From: Bombus terrestris
Lineage: Eukaryota; Arthropoda; Insecta; Hymenoptera; Apidae
Assembly (NCBI RefSeq): GCF_910591885.1
Contig: NC_063271.1
Location: forward strand, 9,107,001-9,171,000
Reading direction: 5' to 3'
DNA length: 64,000 nucleotides
Below are positions 35,801 through 46,313 of this stretch, piece by piece. The notes under the pieces are model-generated. The model was not told where the DNA came from. It was given only the letters and a program-made list of their open reading frames with translations, and searched no databases. The position numbers were made by a program, and so were the translations under genes. Position 1 is the stretch's first letter, and each line of letters starts with the position of its first letter.

Positions 35801-38316
35801 GATACGATTAAGACAAGCAATAGTTTGATATCTTCGATATTCTAATATTATGACAGGCAATATTTTGAACATATGGTTTAACTCCAAGGCCAATAAAAAG
35901 ACAATTTTATAATAATAGTGTTATAATATTTCTCTAAATAATTGTTAAAATAAAATGTAAAAAATGAGTTAGCTAAAAAAAAAAAAACTGAAATTTCCCT
36001 TTAAAAGAGTAGCAAATGTGGCTTGTCAAGTGCTTCCTCTGTAATTTTCATCTATTATAAAAGAAAGCGAGAAATTTGGTGTGCCCCAGAATGAACCTCG
36101 GCTCCTATTTGCATTTTATTTAAGAGTTTCGCTGCTAACTATCCTCACACGAACACAGAGAGTACACAATTTAGATTAGAAGTCTTTTAGTTTTACATTC
36201 AGCTCCACGTGTTTCTTGTTATTGGAGCGATTTCGTCATCGCCTCGTTGCGGCTCGAATCACGAAATCGGGAACGAAAGATGATTTTGTAACGACCGTGT
36301 GTTATAACAAAATGTTGTAATCTATCGTTCAAATCGTTAAACAGATTGGAAAAAGGAAAACAGCAAACCTCGAATCGAGGAACAGCGACGAGGTTGAGAA
36401 ACGAAAGTTTTAGTTGTTTTATTTTTTTAATTTGATTTTGAAATTATTTTTTTACTTTTGAATTTTGCCAAGTCCTAATAATAATTCTCACATATGTAGC
36501 GATTTTCATTGACAAACTTTTTTAATTAGATAATAGAGAAATTAACATAAGATGGGATGACAGAATGCATTTCAATGAACCCTAACGTTTTATGATTCAT
36601 TCTTTTTCTTTTTTTTTTCTTTTTTTTTTGATAATACGTCTTTAATTCAAATCGTTTTATTCGTTTTCCAGCTCGTAAGAAGCCGCTATCACCGTTTGCC
36701 AAGTTTCGTGAACTCGACAGACAAAATAGCGCCGCCTCGTCACCCAGGTAATCGTTTACGAGAGTTCTTTATTTATATAACAGGTATTTTCGTTTTTACT
36801 ATCAGTGAAAGAATGGATATTATTAGACAACTGGTTTCTCTATTTCAGTTGTACCACAAAAATATTAGAAACCTATATTCCTTAGAATAATTATTGTTAC
36901 TTAACTATAATGACAACCATACATGTATTAGATATAACTTAAGATAGTAGGTTCATTTAAATTATAAAATTAATAAATGAAAAAGCTGATAAAAATTAGA
37001 AAACAAATATTCGACAAATTTTAGATTAGAATTTAAATATGGACTTAACAATTTCTAACTATAATCTGGAATTTTTAGATCGATATTCTAAAATCTTTAT
37101 AAAATATATCTTTATAGACATAATTTTCCATAGTTGATATTAAACTCGATTTAAATTCTATTTCTCTAGTTGTGGTCATTAAAATATATTTTTACATAAA
37201 ACATTGCACTCTACTATTGTTAAATAAAGTTGAAAATTAAGTCATAAGCAATCGTTCAAGCGCAATCTTCGCTAATTGACTTAATCCGCCATACATTTTA
37301 TATTTATATGCACCTTCCATTTCTTCGAAAGCTTAACTGAAGGCTTTTCCTTCTATATTTAGTCCCGTAAAGTCACCGGCAACAGAGTTTCGATTCAAGT
37401 TTACCGAGCCAGCGGTGCGGGACAACGCGGTGCAAATAAAAGAGCGGCTACTGGCGTGGTGCCGTTCCAAAACCAAAGAGTACGAGGTAAATCCGCCTTG
37501 TAAATGGAGCTTCACACGCGAGAGCGTCTATGTTATTTACAGAAAACACGCGAATAATCAGGCATCAATAGCCGAGAGAAAATTACGATGTTCGCAGAAT
37601 TAGTCAATCGTGTTGCATAGCTGCGTTTTCTATTGCAGAACGTGCAACTGGATAATTTCTCGACGAGCTGGAACAATGGATTGGCGTTTTGCGCTTTGCT
37701 TCATCACTTTAGACCAGACGCTTTCGACTATCACTCGCTACGGCCGGAGAACCGCAAAATGAACTTCGAGTTGGCGTTTACGAAAGCCGAGTAAACTTAA
37801 ATTATTATCTTCTTGCGGCTCTTACTCTTCTCTTCGTGTCTTTCTTCAGACTTTCTTTTTTTATATCATCTGAAAGCTACTTTCCTGATTTTGTATAGTT
37901 TTTATATAAATTATTTATTGTTCCATAGTTTGGACGCGTCCCTCCAAGAAATATTTGTTCAATTTGAAATAAAATAGGCATTTATATCTATGAAATAAAT
38001 CAAAATATAGTGGAGGAAATTTAGTATACATGTTATACGACTTTGAGTAGACAATTGATTTTACTCAAACTTATAAATACCTTTAACGTATTAAATTGTA
38101 TCTTAGATCTTTGAAATGTAACTTAGATGTTTATACTTTCTGAAAAATTCTTTAAATACCACCAATGTTAAAGAGTGATTAAATGTTTGTAGTGAACTCG
38201 CCGGGATCGCACCGTTACTTGATGTCGAGGACATGGTGATGATGCGCCGACCAGACTGGAAGTGCGTCTTCACCTACGTACAGTCCATCTATCGCCGCTT
38301 CAAAGACGAGGATTAA
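17801..38316 (+). CDS. Smoothelin-like calponin-homology protein
   Basis: Cytoskeletal protein ending in a single smoothelin-type CH domain, probably actin-associated. Coding exons: 24024-24039 (ATG at 24024, MSEAE), 24843-25076, 27258-31118, 36672-36747, 37363-37486, 37639-37790, 38193-38316 (TAA); phases agree, about 1528 residues. An upstream exon with ATG at 17801 and donor at 17943 joins the 23995 acceptor in frame and would add 57 residues. The large middle is low-complexity, basic and Ser/Pro/Gln-rich, with a 14-residue repeat (NHQQQSFNQPNIAS) and a segment LSPFAKFRELDRQNS. The CH domain spans about the last 110 residues (KERLLAWCRSKTKEYE, WNNGLAFCALLHHFRPDAFD, WKCVFTYVQSIYRRFKDED). 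Family assignment rests on that domain; the rest is recognised only by composition. The donor at 31119 (GTGATC) is weak, and reading through it gives a shorter protein without the CH domain. The CH exons are certain, the internal joins likely, and the far 5' exon tentative. Confidence 0.85.
18053..18300. repeat. Two-copy direct duplication, period about 151 bp
   Basis: A block beginning TTCAGAATGT at 18053 and ending GGAATAAGATTTTT recurs from 18204 (TTTAGAATGT ... GAAATAAGATTTTT) with the same order of intervening blocks. The copies are diverged. Confidence 0.6.
18160..18843. mobile_element. Tc1-like non-autonomous element, diverged
   Basis: The right end read on the minus strand starts CAGTAGCTGCTAAAAGTATT next to a TA at 18844. 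Inside it, ACATGTACATGAAAGTTT (18789-18806) is matched in inverted orientation by AAACTTTCATGTATATGT (18324-18341) with one mismatch. A weaker left-end match lies at 18161. No transposase frame is present. The left boundary is uncertain (18160 or about 18285). Confidence 0.45.
22690..23700. repeat. Degenerate purine-rich repeat field
   Basis: The + strand is strongly G+A biased and keeps recycling short blocks: AATATTGTGA or AATATCGTGA (22699, 22773, 22873, 22929), AAAATTTCTGTTTT and AGAAGAACGAG. A longer unit with ATTGGGACAG followed by TGTTTTTGA recurs about 350 bp apart (22706 and 23058). The pattern suggests an old tandem array that has decayed. Confidence 0.5.
24528..24735. mobile_element. 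Short Tc1-type MITE
   Basis: The left end CAGCTGCAAAAAGTATTAGC, preceded by TA, is mirrored near 24709-24735 by a sequence whose reverse complement contains TTACAAAAAAGTATTGGCAC. The element is about 210 bp with no coding capacity of its own. It lies in the intron between the 24039 donor and the 24843 acceptor. Confidence 0.5.
26520..26720 (+). promoter_or_regulatory. Candidate internal promoter of the smoothelin-like gene
   Basis: A sharp GC-rich island in AT-rich intron. A TTTAAATAAAG box at about 26645 sits about 29 bp upstream of a TCAAG initiator-like site (A at 26674). A transcript from here could read directly into the large exon, whose frame is open from an ATG at 27080. A short upstream ORF begins at 26998. 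The role is inferred. Confidence 0.35.
26910..27195 (+). repeat. Degenerate tandem repeat before the large exon
   Basis: Variants of CTTCGTGTATCGTRCTTCCT recur about four times (near 26920, 27012, 27093 and 27158) with spacings of about 65-95 bp, alternating with GATGAGAAAAATAGAT-like blocks. In the frame of the downstream exon two copies give the repeated peptide KMRKID. The block is intronic if the 27257 acceptor is used. Confidence 0.55.
30318..30500 (+). repeat. 42-bp coding minisatellite
   Basis: Within the large exon, CAACAGAGTTTTAATCAACC-like units recur at 30371, 30413 and 30455, exactly 42 bp apart, with a more diverged unit before and traces after. It encodes a 14-residue Gln/Asn-rich repeat in the smoothelin-like protein. 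Confidence 0.85.
31119..31350 (+). other. Alternative C-terminal end of the large exon
   Basis: If the donor at 31119 is not used, the frame continues 77 codons to a TAA at 31348-31350, producing a protein that lacks the CH domain. This tail is compositionally like the rest of the exon (basic then acidic, SRSRTMPGLSDEK, ending FEEATRTDNQ), so it is likely genuine coding sequence in some transcripts. Confidence 0.6.
31640..32280. repeat. Triplicated block after the large exon
   Basis: An ordered set of blocks (GACATTAAGTGAAGCTTCGA, AAGTGAAGTGA, ATAATAGATCTTCAT, GCAGTGGATCTGC) appears near 31765-31905 and again near 32145-32275. A reduced copy lies between them (AAGTGAAGTGA at 31959). Offsets between copies are about 164 and 219 bp. 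Each full copy holds the palindrome AGCTTCGAAGCT. The field lies in the 3' UTR of the readthrough transcript, or in intron for the spliced one. Confidence 0.7.
32719..33568. mobile_element. Non-autonomous Tc1-like element, about 850 bp
   Basis: The left end CAGTGATGAACAAAATTGTT (32719) and the reverse complement of the right end, CAGTAATGAACAAAAGTATC (ending 33568), are matching terminal inverted repeats that continue with similarity for about 75 bp. Both are flanked by TA, the Tc1/mariner target. The interior is AT-rich with no transposase frame. The element sits in the long intron before the CH-domain exons. Confidence 0.75.
33569..36671 (+). other. Rest of the intron before the CH-domain exons
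   Basis: AT-rich intron. A GC-richer island at about 35090-35290 has no convincing exon but might be a regulatory element or alternative first exon. T-rich tracts precede the 36672 acceptor. Nothing else was recognised. Confidence 0.4.
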
Positions 38317-39247
38317 GGACTTACTTTGACGCTTCTTAATGGCGTTCCGCAGTGCAAACCCGACATTCAACCGCCTAATACGATTCGCGGATCGCGAGTC
38401 CGTCTGCTGTTCATTTGAATAGATCATCAAGGAAACGGCGCATTCTCCAAATATGAGATGAGAAAAACGAAACAAGCTCAGGCGAAATCCTCGGGCGGAG
38501 AACAGTGAAGAAATAGAAAAAGTTCGCTTTTGCGCATCTGGCATTCAGCAACGCGTTCAGCAACATTTTTTTACGCACGACTTTCCTGGCAGCCTTCCAA
38601 TGAATGTATAATTATTTTTACCGAAAAACGATGCAATAAATAAAACGGCTTCCTCGAACATGTAGTGCCGTGACTGATACGTGAACAAAACACCACCAGT
38701 CATAACAAAAAAAGGGACTGATGTTATAGCATTGATGTTATCGATGGAATTCAAGGTCTTCTACGCCAAAGATTTATGAAATAAACATGTGATGCTAGCA
38801 ATCTGCTCGATTAGTATCGTTATTTTTTGTTAGCGACGATGTAACACGAACCACGAATTTTTCAGATAGAAGATAATGAAAGAAAATTTCAACTCATATT
38901 AGAAAATCAATTTATTCGTTATAATCAAAAATATCTAATATTTATACTATATTAAGTGATAGTCTATGAGATAAATACATCTGTAGTTGCAGTTATAGTC
39001 TTAGTTGATTCATTAAATGACAAATTAATATAAATACGAGTAACTAAAGCCAATTAAAATGAATTTAGAAACACCAAGAAATGTTTCCATTTATAGTTTA
39101 TCGGATCTTTACTCAGTCAGACTTTCTTGTTACTCACACAACCCGTCAATATTTATTATTGACGAGTAGATTACACATTGTGCCTAATTTAAAGCACTGT
39201 ATTTTAATCATAAGGCACCAATTAGTACATGAATGCAAAACGTTAAA
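38317..39247. other. Convergent gap, smoothelin-like gene to geminin
   Basis: Just over 900 bp between two facing stop codons. The first few hundred bases remain GC-richer and are probably 3' UTR of the smoothelin-like gene. No coding segment was recognised. Confidence 0.5.
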
Positions 39248-40575
39248 TTAAATGGTATCTTCTAAAGAATTATTTATATCATTCCTATCTTCTCCAAGCA
39301 TTTCCTGCAAAACAATGTTAGATTTAATTAAAGGGAATTTGAACATTACAGGAGAAGGATTGGTTACAATACCTGTAAAACTTCCACTAATGATCTTGAT
39401 TCTTCTAACATTTCTTTATATATACGATTTTCTTCTTCTAATTTCTCAACACGCCCAATCAATTCTCTGTTATCTTCTAATGCATCCTCAAGCGCTATCC
39501 GCCGCCTTTCAGCCAAGACTTCCCAGTAGTTTTCACTAGGTCCAGCTATTGTAAGCATAAAACAAATATTTCCAAAATCAATAATTCAATAATTACATGA
39601 AGGATCATAGTTTCCCCTAATTTTTTCTTTTTAATAGAAGCATACCTTCAGATGTTAAGTCTTCAACTTCAATTTTTATTTTTCCTCCTCTTGCAGTTTG
39701 AACTGCTTTATCTTTTAAAGTTATTTTCTTACGTTTTGGTTTCTCATCATTTTTAGATTTTTCAGTTACTTCGCTAAAAAGTAAAATTAATTTAGATATG
39801 ACATTTAAAACATATAAAACAAGTAAATTGTAAAACTTATTTACCCTTTATGTGTTTCTTTTCCTGTTAGGGCAGATCTCAGCATCCTCCTACCACCAAC
39901 TAGATTTTCTTTGTTAGTGGCTGTTGGCTGCAAAACGTGCAAAGACTTTCTGACCTTATCCTGTTTCAATAAAAGACAAAAAATATGACATATGATAGAG
40001 CCTCTACATGCAATTATGTTACCAGGATCATGTGCCATACTAAAGATATAAAAGAAATTAAAAAGTACAAAATAAGGATAGTAAGAGAAGGTATTCTAAA
40101 TATAACATGCAAAATGAACTTGTAATACAATAGAACTCCATCTATGGAAACAAAATTATGGTTAATGCTCTATTAAATAGATTCCTATAAAAATTGTATA
40201 AATTCACTTATTTTCAATTACATTGATGTGTTTGTTCCCTGATAAATTTCCAAAACAAATAGTCCCACAGTGATGATTCACATGCAACTTAAGACCGTTA
40301 CTCAACATTTAAAACGGCGGTTAATTAATAATCAAAGTTTGTAAATAAAAGGAGATGAGTAAGATAATAGTTTCATAAATTAAGATGTTTATAATTTCTA
40401 ATATATAAAATTCCACGAAATGATGGAATTTTTGCGAAATTGTAATGTAAGCGATAGTTTACTTTGCAATGATTATCATAAATGAAAAGTGACGAAAAAC
40501 ATCGTTACATGTATCACTAACCTTAGAAGCAACTGTTTTGGCGGTAGTAACCTTTGTGCCACCTCCAGGTTTCAT
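39248..40575 (-). CDS. Geminin: Geminin
   Basis: Inhibitor of replication re-licensing: it binds Cdt1 through a central coiled coil in S, G2 and M phase. Exons on the minus strand: 40575-40522, 39960-39845, 39773-39646, 39545-39373, 39304-39248 (TAA); phases agree, 175 residues. The N terminus MKPGGGTKVTTAKTVASK joins DKVRKSLHVLQPTATNKENL, which resembles the basic N-terminal region of vertebrate geminin. The family signature is ENYWEVLAERRRIALEDAL, followed by a heptad-rich coil (NRELIGRVEKLEEENRIYKE) at about residues 103-155. The acidic C-terminal tail is short. The gene is divergent from Spt4, with 1.2 kb between the two start codons. The first exon was found by phase and by the fit of the product; an ORF on the opposite strand at the same place is its shadow. 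Confidence 0.92.
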
Positions 40576-41789
40576 GATAGTAGCCGTTAGAAATGCGAGT
40601 CAATTAAATAATTTAGAACAAATACAAACTATATACGTGCATAGACTGAGAATGGTAGAAGTTAATAATATATCCGAATTACAATATTTCCAAAACAAAT
40701 ATTTCTTATGTATAAATTCGGAAGAACTAACCCACCTTCATCCTATGTGTACGATAAACGACAAATGCTTGACGTAGAATGTAAGATTTTCCCGCATTTA
40801 GTACGTTACTTATTGGTTCTTAAATTGCTGCTTTTGTAACGCAATGATAGCGCTGTTAAGGATAAAGGATAGTTTCTATGACAATTAACGTGAATATATA
40901 AATGAAAAATTATTTTATACCACTTAATAATTTCCTAAAAAAGCAGAACTATTTTATTTTTATCAAAATAAAAATGTTTGGCGTGAAAGAAAGTATCAGA
41001 TATTTATTGGTACAAAAAGTTTAAATAAGTTTATAAACATGAAGTATTTTAAACTAAATTAATTAACGAATTAATTTATAAACAGAGAAATTAAACAAAA
41101 GGAATTACTACAGCAGTTTATTTCGGACGATGAAATTATAAATGTTCCTAAATTAATCCTCATAACTAGCTATTTTCACTAATATACATTTTTTCAAATC
41201 ATCCACACTATCACCACGTAGCGGCGAAAAAGTAACACTAATCGCTATTGCTGTCCTTGCCGCATACTATCTCTCTCCTTGTCTAAAAACTGGTCGCGTG
41301 CTGCCATCTATTCGATATAGAAGGAACAGCAACTTGGAGCGCATCAGGATAGATGGCAACACACTACTTGTCCGTAGTCAAAGAGAAGATGGTGTGCGAC
41401 AGATCTATGTACTTGTTTCAGACAAAGAAGTGTTTCGCATCCATTTTATTCAGTCTTAAGCAGACGTTCGTGCGTACACAGTTATTAAGAAGCGTTATAC
41501 GAACTTGTTAAACATGTTGGTTCCTCTAGATTTTGATTTTATTTTGATACTGTAAATAATAGATATTACAAAGTAGCTGTAAATTGCCCTTTGTTATGTT
41601 ATACTGTGTATACTATACTATAAACTACAGACTATAGAAGTAATAATTAAACTGTCTTGTATTGAAGAAATTACTTGTAGAAAATCATATATTTATTTAC
41701 ATTACATTAATATTATCATTATTTATATTGCAGAAAATATATATTGTTAAAAGATTAAACTAAAATTACAAGTGGAAAAATACACAATA
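40576..41789. promoter_or_regulatory. Divergent promoter region, geminin and Spt4
   Basis: Shared upstream region of two head-to-head genes. A GC-richer core at about 41200-41480 contains an inverted pair of the motif GCCATCTAT (41303-41311) and ATAGATGGC (41349-41357), extended to 10 of 11 matching bases. The motif resembles the core of CTCF-type sites. No TATA box with a well-placed initiator was identified. Confidence 0.45.
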
Positions 41790-42997
41790 ATGGAAACCGT
41801 TGCTAAGGATTTACGTAACCTAAGAGCTTGTTTAGTATGTTCCTTGATCAAGGTATGCTTTTTTCTATTTTGATATTTCTGATTATAATTATCATGCACA
41901 ATTATATGACTAAAAATTTTAATCTTACAGACATTTGATCAATTCGAATTTGATGGATGCGACAATTGTGATGAATTTTTGCGTATGAAGAATAATAAGG
42001 ATAATGTTTTTGATTGTACAAGCTCCAATTTCGATGGGTAAGTCATATAAATCATAAACAGTTTTCTGGTACAATATTTGATTTTCCTGTTGTGAAATCA
42101 AATTATTAAGATTGATATTATATTTTTAGTATGATTGCTGCAATGAGTCCTGAGGATAGCTGGGTTTGCAAATGGCAAAGAATAAGTAAGTAAGAAATTT
42201 GTACCTAGACACAATAAGTTAAGATTAAGCAAGAGAAATATCGTTATTTTATTCTTGTACACTTTTACAAAATTATAACTGTTACATTATCTCATAGTAA
42301 ATCATACTATAAACTGTTATCCTTTATTCTACATTATTTTGACATCTTACATTTTATTAATGCTGCTTCAAATTTCTAATGTATTAACCTTTCCTTTTTT
42401 TTTTTTCTCTTTAATAATTATTTTTGGCAGTGCAAATAACAATAATCTATATCATGTTTTATATCATATTGTAAATGTATTGAAAGGCAGGACTTTGTAC
42501 AAGTTTTTTAAGCCAATATTTCAATACAAAAAATGCAACTAATATAAAACAATGCAATATATATATACGTATGTATATATATATTGCAATTTAATAAGTT
42601 TGTGTATCTGAGATTCTTAATATTATATATTATTATACATTTATACAGAATTTTCATTAATATGTATGACAGTATGTATAATTATTAAGGAACATGCTTA
42701 TGTGCGTACACAAGATTCTATTTTAACATATTTTAATTTCATGTATATTTTGCATTAATTTTTTACATGCTGTCTTTTTCATTTAACTTAAAGCAAAATA
42801 AGTGGACAAAATCTCTTGCTAATAATTATAAATATTTGCTGTAAAATAAGTGAGATTCAATCTTTGTTCTCCTTTCAGATCGGTTTTGCAAAGGTGTATA
42901 TGCAATATCAGTATCGGGACGATTGCCAGCAGGTGTTATAAGAGAGATGAAAAGCAGAGGAATAGCATACAGACCACGTGATACAAGCCAAAGATAA
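41790..42997 (+). CDS. Spt4: Transcription elongation factor Spt4
   Basis: Small zinc-binding subunit that pairs with Spt5 to form DSIF on RNA polymerase II in the nucleus, controlling pausing and processivity. Exons: 41790-41852, 41931-42037, 42130-42185, 42879-42997 (TAA); phases agree, 114 residues, close to the family's usual length of about 117. The zinc site is formed by two Cys pairs, in RACLVC and DGCDNC. The conserved central and C-terminal blocks SPEDSWVCKWQRI and KGVYAISVSGRLPAGVIREM are intact. It is divergent from geminin and convergent with gamma-synergin. The third intron (about 690 bp) holds an AT palindrome. Confidence 0.97.
42553..42588. repeat. 36-bp AT-rich palindrome in an Spt4 intron
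   Basis: The left half TGCAATATATATATACGT and the right half read on the minus strand, TGCAATATATATATACAT, differ at one base next to the centre. The sequence could extrude a cruciform or form an RNA hairpin in the intron. Confidence 0.8.
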
Positions 42998-43594
42998 TTT
43001 CAAAATTTGTATTATTACTAGCATATTTTCTTCTAATGTTATTTATTAGAATATTCTAATTATTTATCTTGTATTTGCACTAAGAATTTTAATAAGATTT
43101 TCACGAAAATATTATATCGATTTGATTGATATGAACATTTGTTCAGGTTCCAAGAATTCTCTCCTAATTCCTTCAACCTTTTTGACTATAATTAAGATTT
43201 TTGTAAGATTTGCTCGCGACTCTTTACATTTTCTCTAATTCCAAAAGATTACAATATATTAATATTTCCTCTAAATCTCTCAATATCTGTACAGATTTTT
43301 AAACAGACTAGTTAGTAATATCTTGAAAACATTTGAATTTAAAGAATATGTACAACTTGTGTGGAATCCATTTTCTCTTATCATAAACACGTTCCACATC
43401 ACTTTTTCAAATTATGTTCGTGTTATTCGATAAATTTTAAAAAATGGTAATGTTTGATTTTCTAATTATTATAGCTAAATACAAAGTTAGTTTGCTCTGA
43501 TTTTCTACAAATTCTCATATAATAAGTTAATGTGTGTACATTAGAAATTTACGAATGCAAGTTTCTGCTTTTTTCTTTCTAATGCAGATCAATA
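42998..43594. other. Convergent gap, Spt4 to gamma-synergin
   Basis: About 600 bp of AT-rich sequence between two facing stop codons, presumably both 3' UTRs. No further feature was recognised. Confidence 0.5.
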
Positions 43595-46313
43595 TCAAAT
43601 ATGATTGTTACCTGGACACATATTCGAATGAGAACAGACTGGATGCCGCATCGCGGGCAAATTATTGTTTACACAATTAAGCCATAGATTAGCACAAGTA
43701 ACGTGATAATTATTTTCATTATAAACTACCCTACCACTAGTAATAACTGTTAAACAAAGTGAACAACAAATAGCTTCACCTTGATGTAAAGGCCAAGCTG
43801 GTAATTCCGTAACAATCTGAAATGTTTTATACGAAGATATAGAGACATGTATTTATAAACTTAAGACTCTAAATTAATAAAGATTATATGAGATAGTAAT
43901 ATATCTTACTGGTATGTTTGCATAAAATGGTTCCATTTCTGCCCAAATTCGATCAATATCCATTAATAGCTCATCAAAACCTATTATATTGATATCCATT
44001 TCCTTATATGAAAAATTAACCCGTCTACAAACAGCTGCGACTTCGGCTAAATCTGATTTAAAAAAGAAACACACGATAATAGCGGTATATATTTTAGACC
44101 ACTACAAGAAAGTAATTCGAAAATTTTCCGAAACTAACTGATTCGCATAAATTCTTGAAGTATTACTTACTGCATAGAAAGTTGTATCCTTGTACTGAAT
44201 TTAAAACTTCGTGTAATACAAGTTCTGAACTAATGTTTGTAAATATATTTGCAGCTACTTGTAATAATAATACACAGCTCTCCATGTATTGCTTCCATTC
44301 CCAATATTCTGACTGTAAAACCAAATAGATTATAAATCCTCTTTTATATTCTTTGTATATATGCTGAATATATAAAAAATATTTGCAATACATATATAAT
44401 GTATAATATGGCAATAACCTGATGTGTAGTATCTACTATTTGCTCATCTTCAGTATTTGACGGTAAGAAAGACTTAAGATCTAAACTAGGCACAGATCCT
44501 GATCGAGTTAATGCATTTGATGCACCATTCATGAATTCTATACTATTAATTGATATGGCATCTTCCTTCTGAAGAGCTTTCCCTTAAGGTAAAATGTAAT
44601 TATAATGATATTGTCTATGATAAAAAAAAAAAAATTAAATATCAGAGATAATATACAACATCAATTACCTATCTCTAAGGAGCGTTCTTCTACATTATCC
44701 TCAAGCTTAAGATTGTCAAATGATTCAGAAATATCTGGCATAAGATTAAAATCTGCTGCGTTTGCATTATTATTGTTAGTAGATTTAAACTCAAAATCTG
44801 TAAAAATATCGGCAAAACTGTCAGTATCTAAAGCATTTGTGGCAGGAGTATTATTAGCAGGTTGTTCTGCAGACACAAATTCTCCAAATTCATCAGTTGA
44901 TTGATTGCTGTAACTTGCGTTTGCCTCTGGTTCAGTTGACACAGTTGTTTCTTGAACCAATGCACGCAAGGCACTATATTTATCTTCAACAAGTTGTAGA
45001 TTCATAAGATCCTGTTGAGTAGATTCCATTGTTGTTGATGAAACCTAATTATGAATTTTTAATTATTAATAAATACTATTGAAAAATAATAAAGTATTTT
45101 TAGATATTTTTCTAGCTATAACTAATTTTTTACTATTTTTTAATATAATTTATGAAGATTAAATTACCTTATCCATCCATTCTAATTTATTCAACACATC
45201 TTTGTCATTAGGTAAATTTATAATTTCTGTACTTGTACAATCTTTTACATTCTCACTATGGTCCTTGGGCAGATCATTATTTCTTATCACTGTATCCTTA
45301 AGAATTACTGTTTTAGATTGATTTTTTATTGCACACTTAGGAAATAATTCTGATAAACAATTCAATGTTGATTGATCTTTACTCTGAGACATTGTAGTTA
45401 ATGGTAAAGATGTAATACGCGTTTGAGTAGTGCCATGAGCAGATTTAGCATTTATATTATTCTTCTTTGACTTTTCCATTGGTTTTTTAATACCTAAATT
45501 ATGATTTGCAAGTCTACTTCCAATGGCTGAGCCCTGTTTTGTATCCCAAATTGGAATATTAGGAATGTTAGGAATTGGAGCACTTTGAAATTCAGAAAAA
45601 TCATCACACAGATCTGCTGTTGGTTGATGTTTAGAATCTAATTGAGGGCGAGAAGTTTGCTTCATATCCTTTGATATATTAGTTGAATCCCATATGGTAG
45701 TAGAAGAGACATAAGACTTATTATCAAAACATGAAATTTTTCCAGGTACATTATTTGTCATTTGCACATTTAAGTCTGAAGATATGACTCCTTGTTGATG
45801 CAATTTCATTTTTCCCTTAACTTCCAAGGAATATCTTTCATCAGAGCTAATAAACCCGATTTCAGAACTTTCATGAAGGTTTTGAAACTTAGCTGCAGAA
45901 TTTAACTGAGTTACAGGCTGTAGATTCATTAAACATTCGATATTTAAATAAGGAGTAGGTGGAAATGGAAGTAGATGTAATATATCTAGGCTATTGAACG
46001 TGTAAGAAGCCTGTGCTGCAGCAACAAGAGCAAGAACAATATATAGTTCTTGCTCTGTGAGTTGTCCAGCATACTTTTGATTTGCCAAATTCCATATGTG
46101 TCCAAGGACTTCCGTAGGAAGCTGACTAGTGAGCAATAAAGGAAAGACTTTGTTTGTATCGACCAATAGCTCGGTTTGCATTCCATTGGTTCTGAGTTTG
46201 TCCTCTCTCACCGCTTCCCATACCATCTTATAGATTGGTGGTAAAGTAGTGGAATTAGTCCACAGCCAAGTTGGCAATTGATTCAGTCTTTTATCCATGT
46301 GAGTCTTGTTCAT
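43595..46313 (-). CDS. SYNRG: Gamma-synergin (AP-1 binding EH-domain protein)
   Basis: Accessory protein of clathrin/AP-1 trafficking at the trans-Golgi network and endosomes. Exons on the minus strand: 46313-45168, 45044-44669, 44582-44419, 44312-44171, 44052-43910, 43816-43595 (TGA); all phases agree, 730 residues. An N-terminal EH domain spans about residues 22-115 (YKMVWEAVRED, PTEVLGHIWNLANQKYAGQL). A disordered middle follows with acidic-aromatic adaptor motifs of the gamma-synergin type: CDDFSEFQSAP, TDEFGEFVSA and FADIFTDFEF. The C-terminal block includes SGSVPSLDLKSFLPSN, a helical part, and a Cys/His-rich end (CCSLCL, YHVTCANLWLNC) as in the vertebrate protein. The start could also be the Met five residues downstream. 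It is divergent from mago with about 1.1 kb between starts. Confidence 0.92.

Noticed and set aside
39841..40038. Geminin starting at the ATG at 40038
   Set aside because: That start reads through a typical intron 3' end (TTTATTGAAACAG); the exon at 40575 joins the same acceptor in phase and gives a better N terminus.
40538..40777. 79-residue + strand ORF between geminin and Spt4
   Set aside because: It is antisense to geminin exon 1 (40575-40522), which gives a phase-matched, family-like N terminus.
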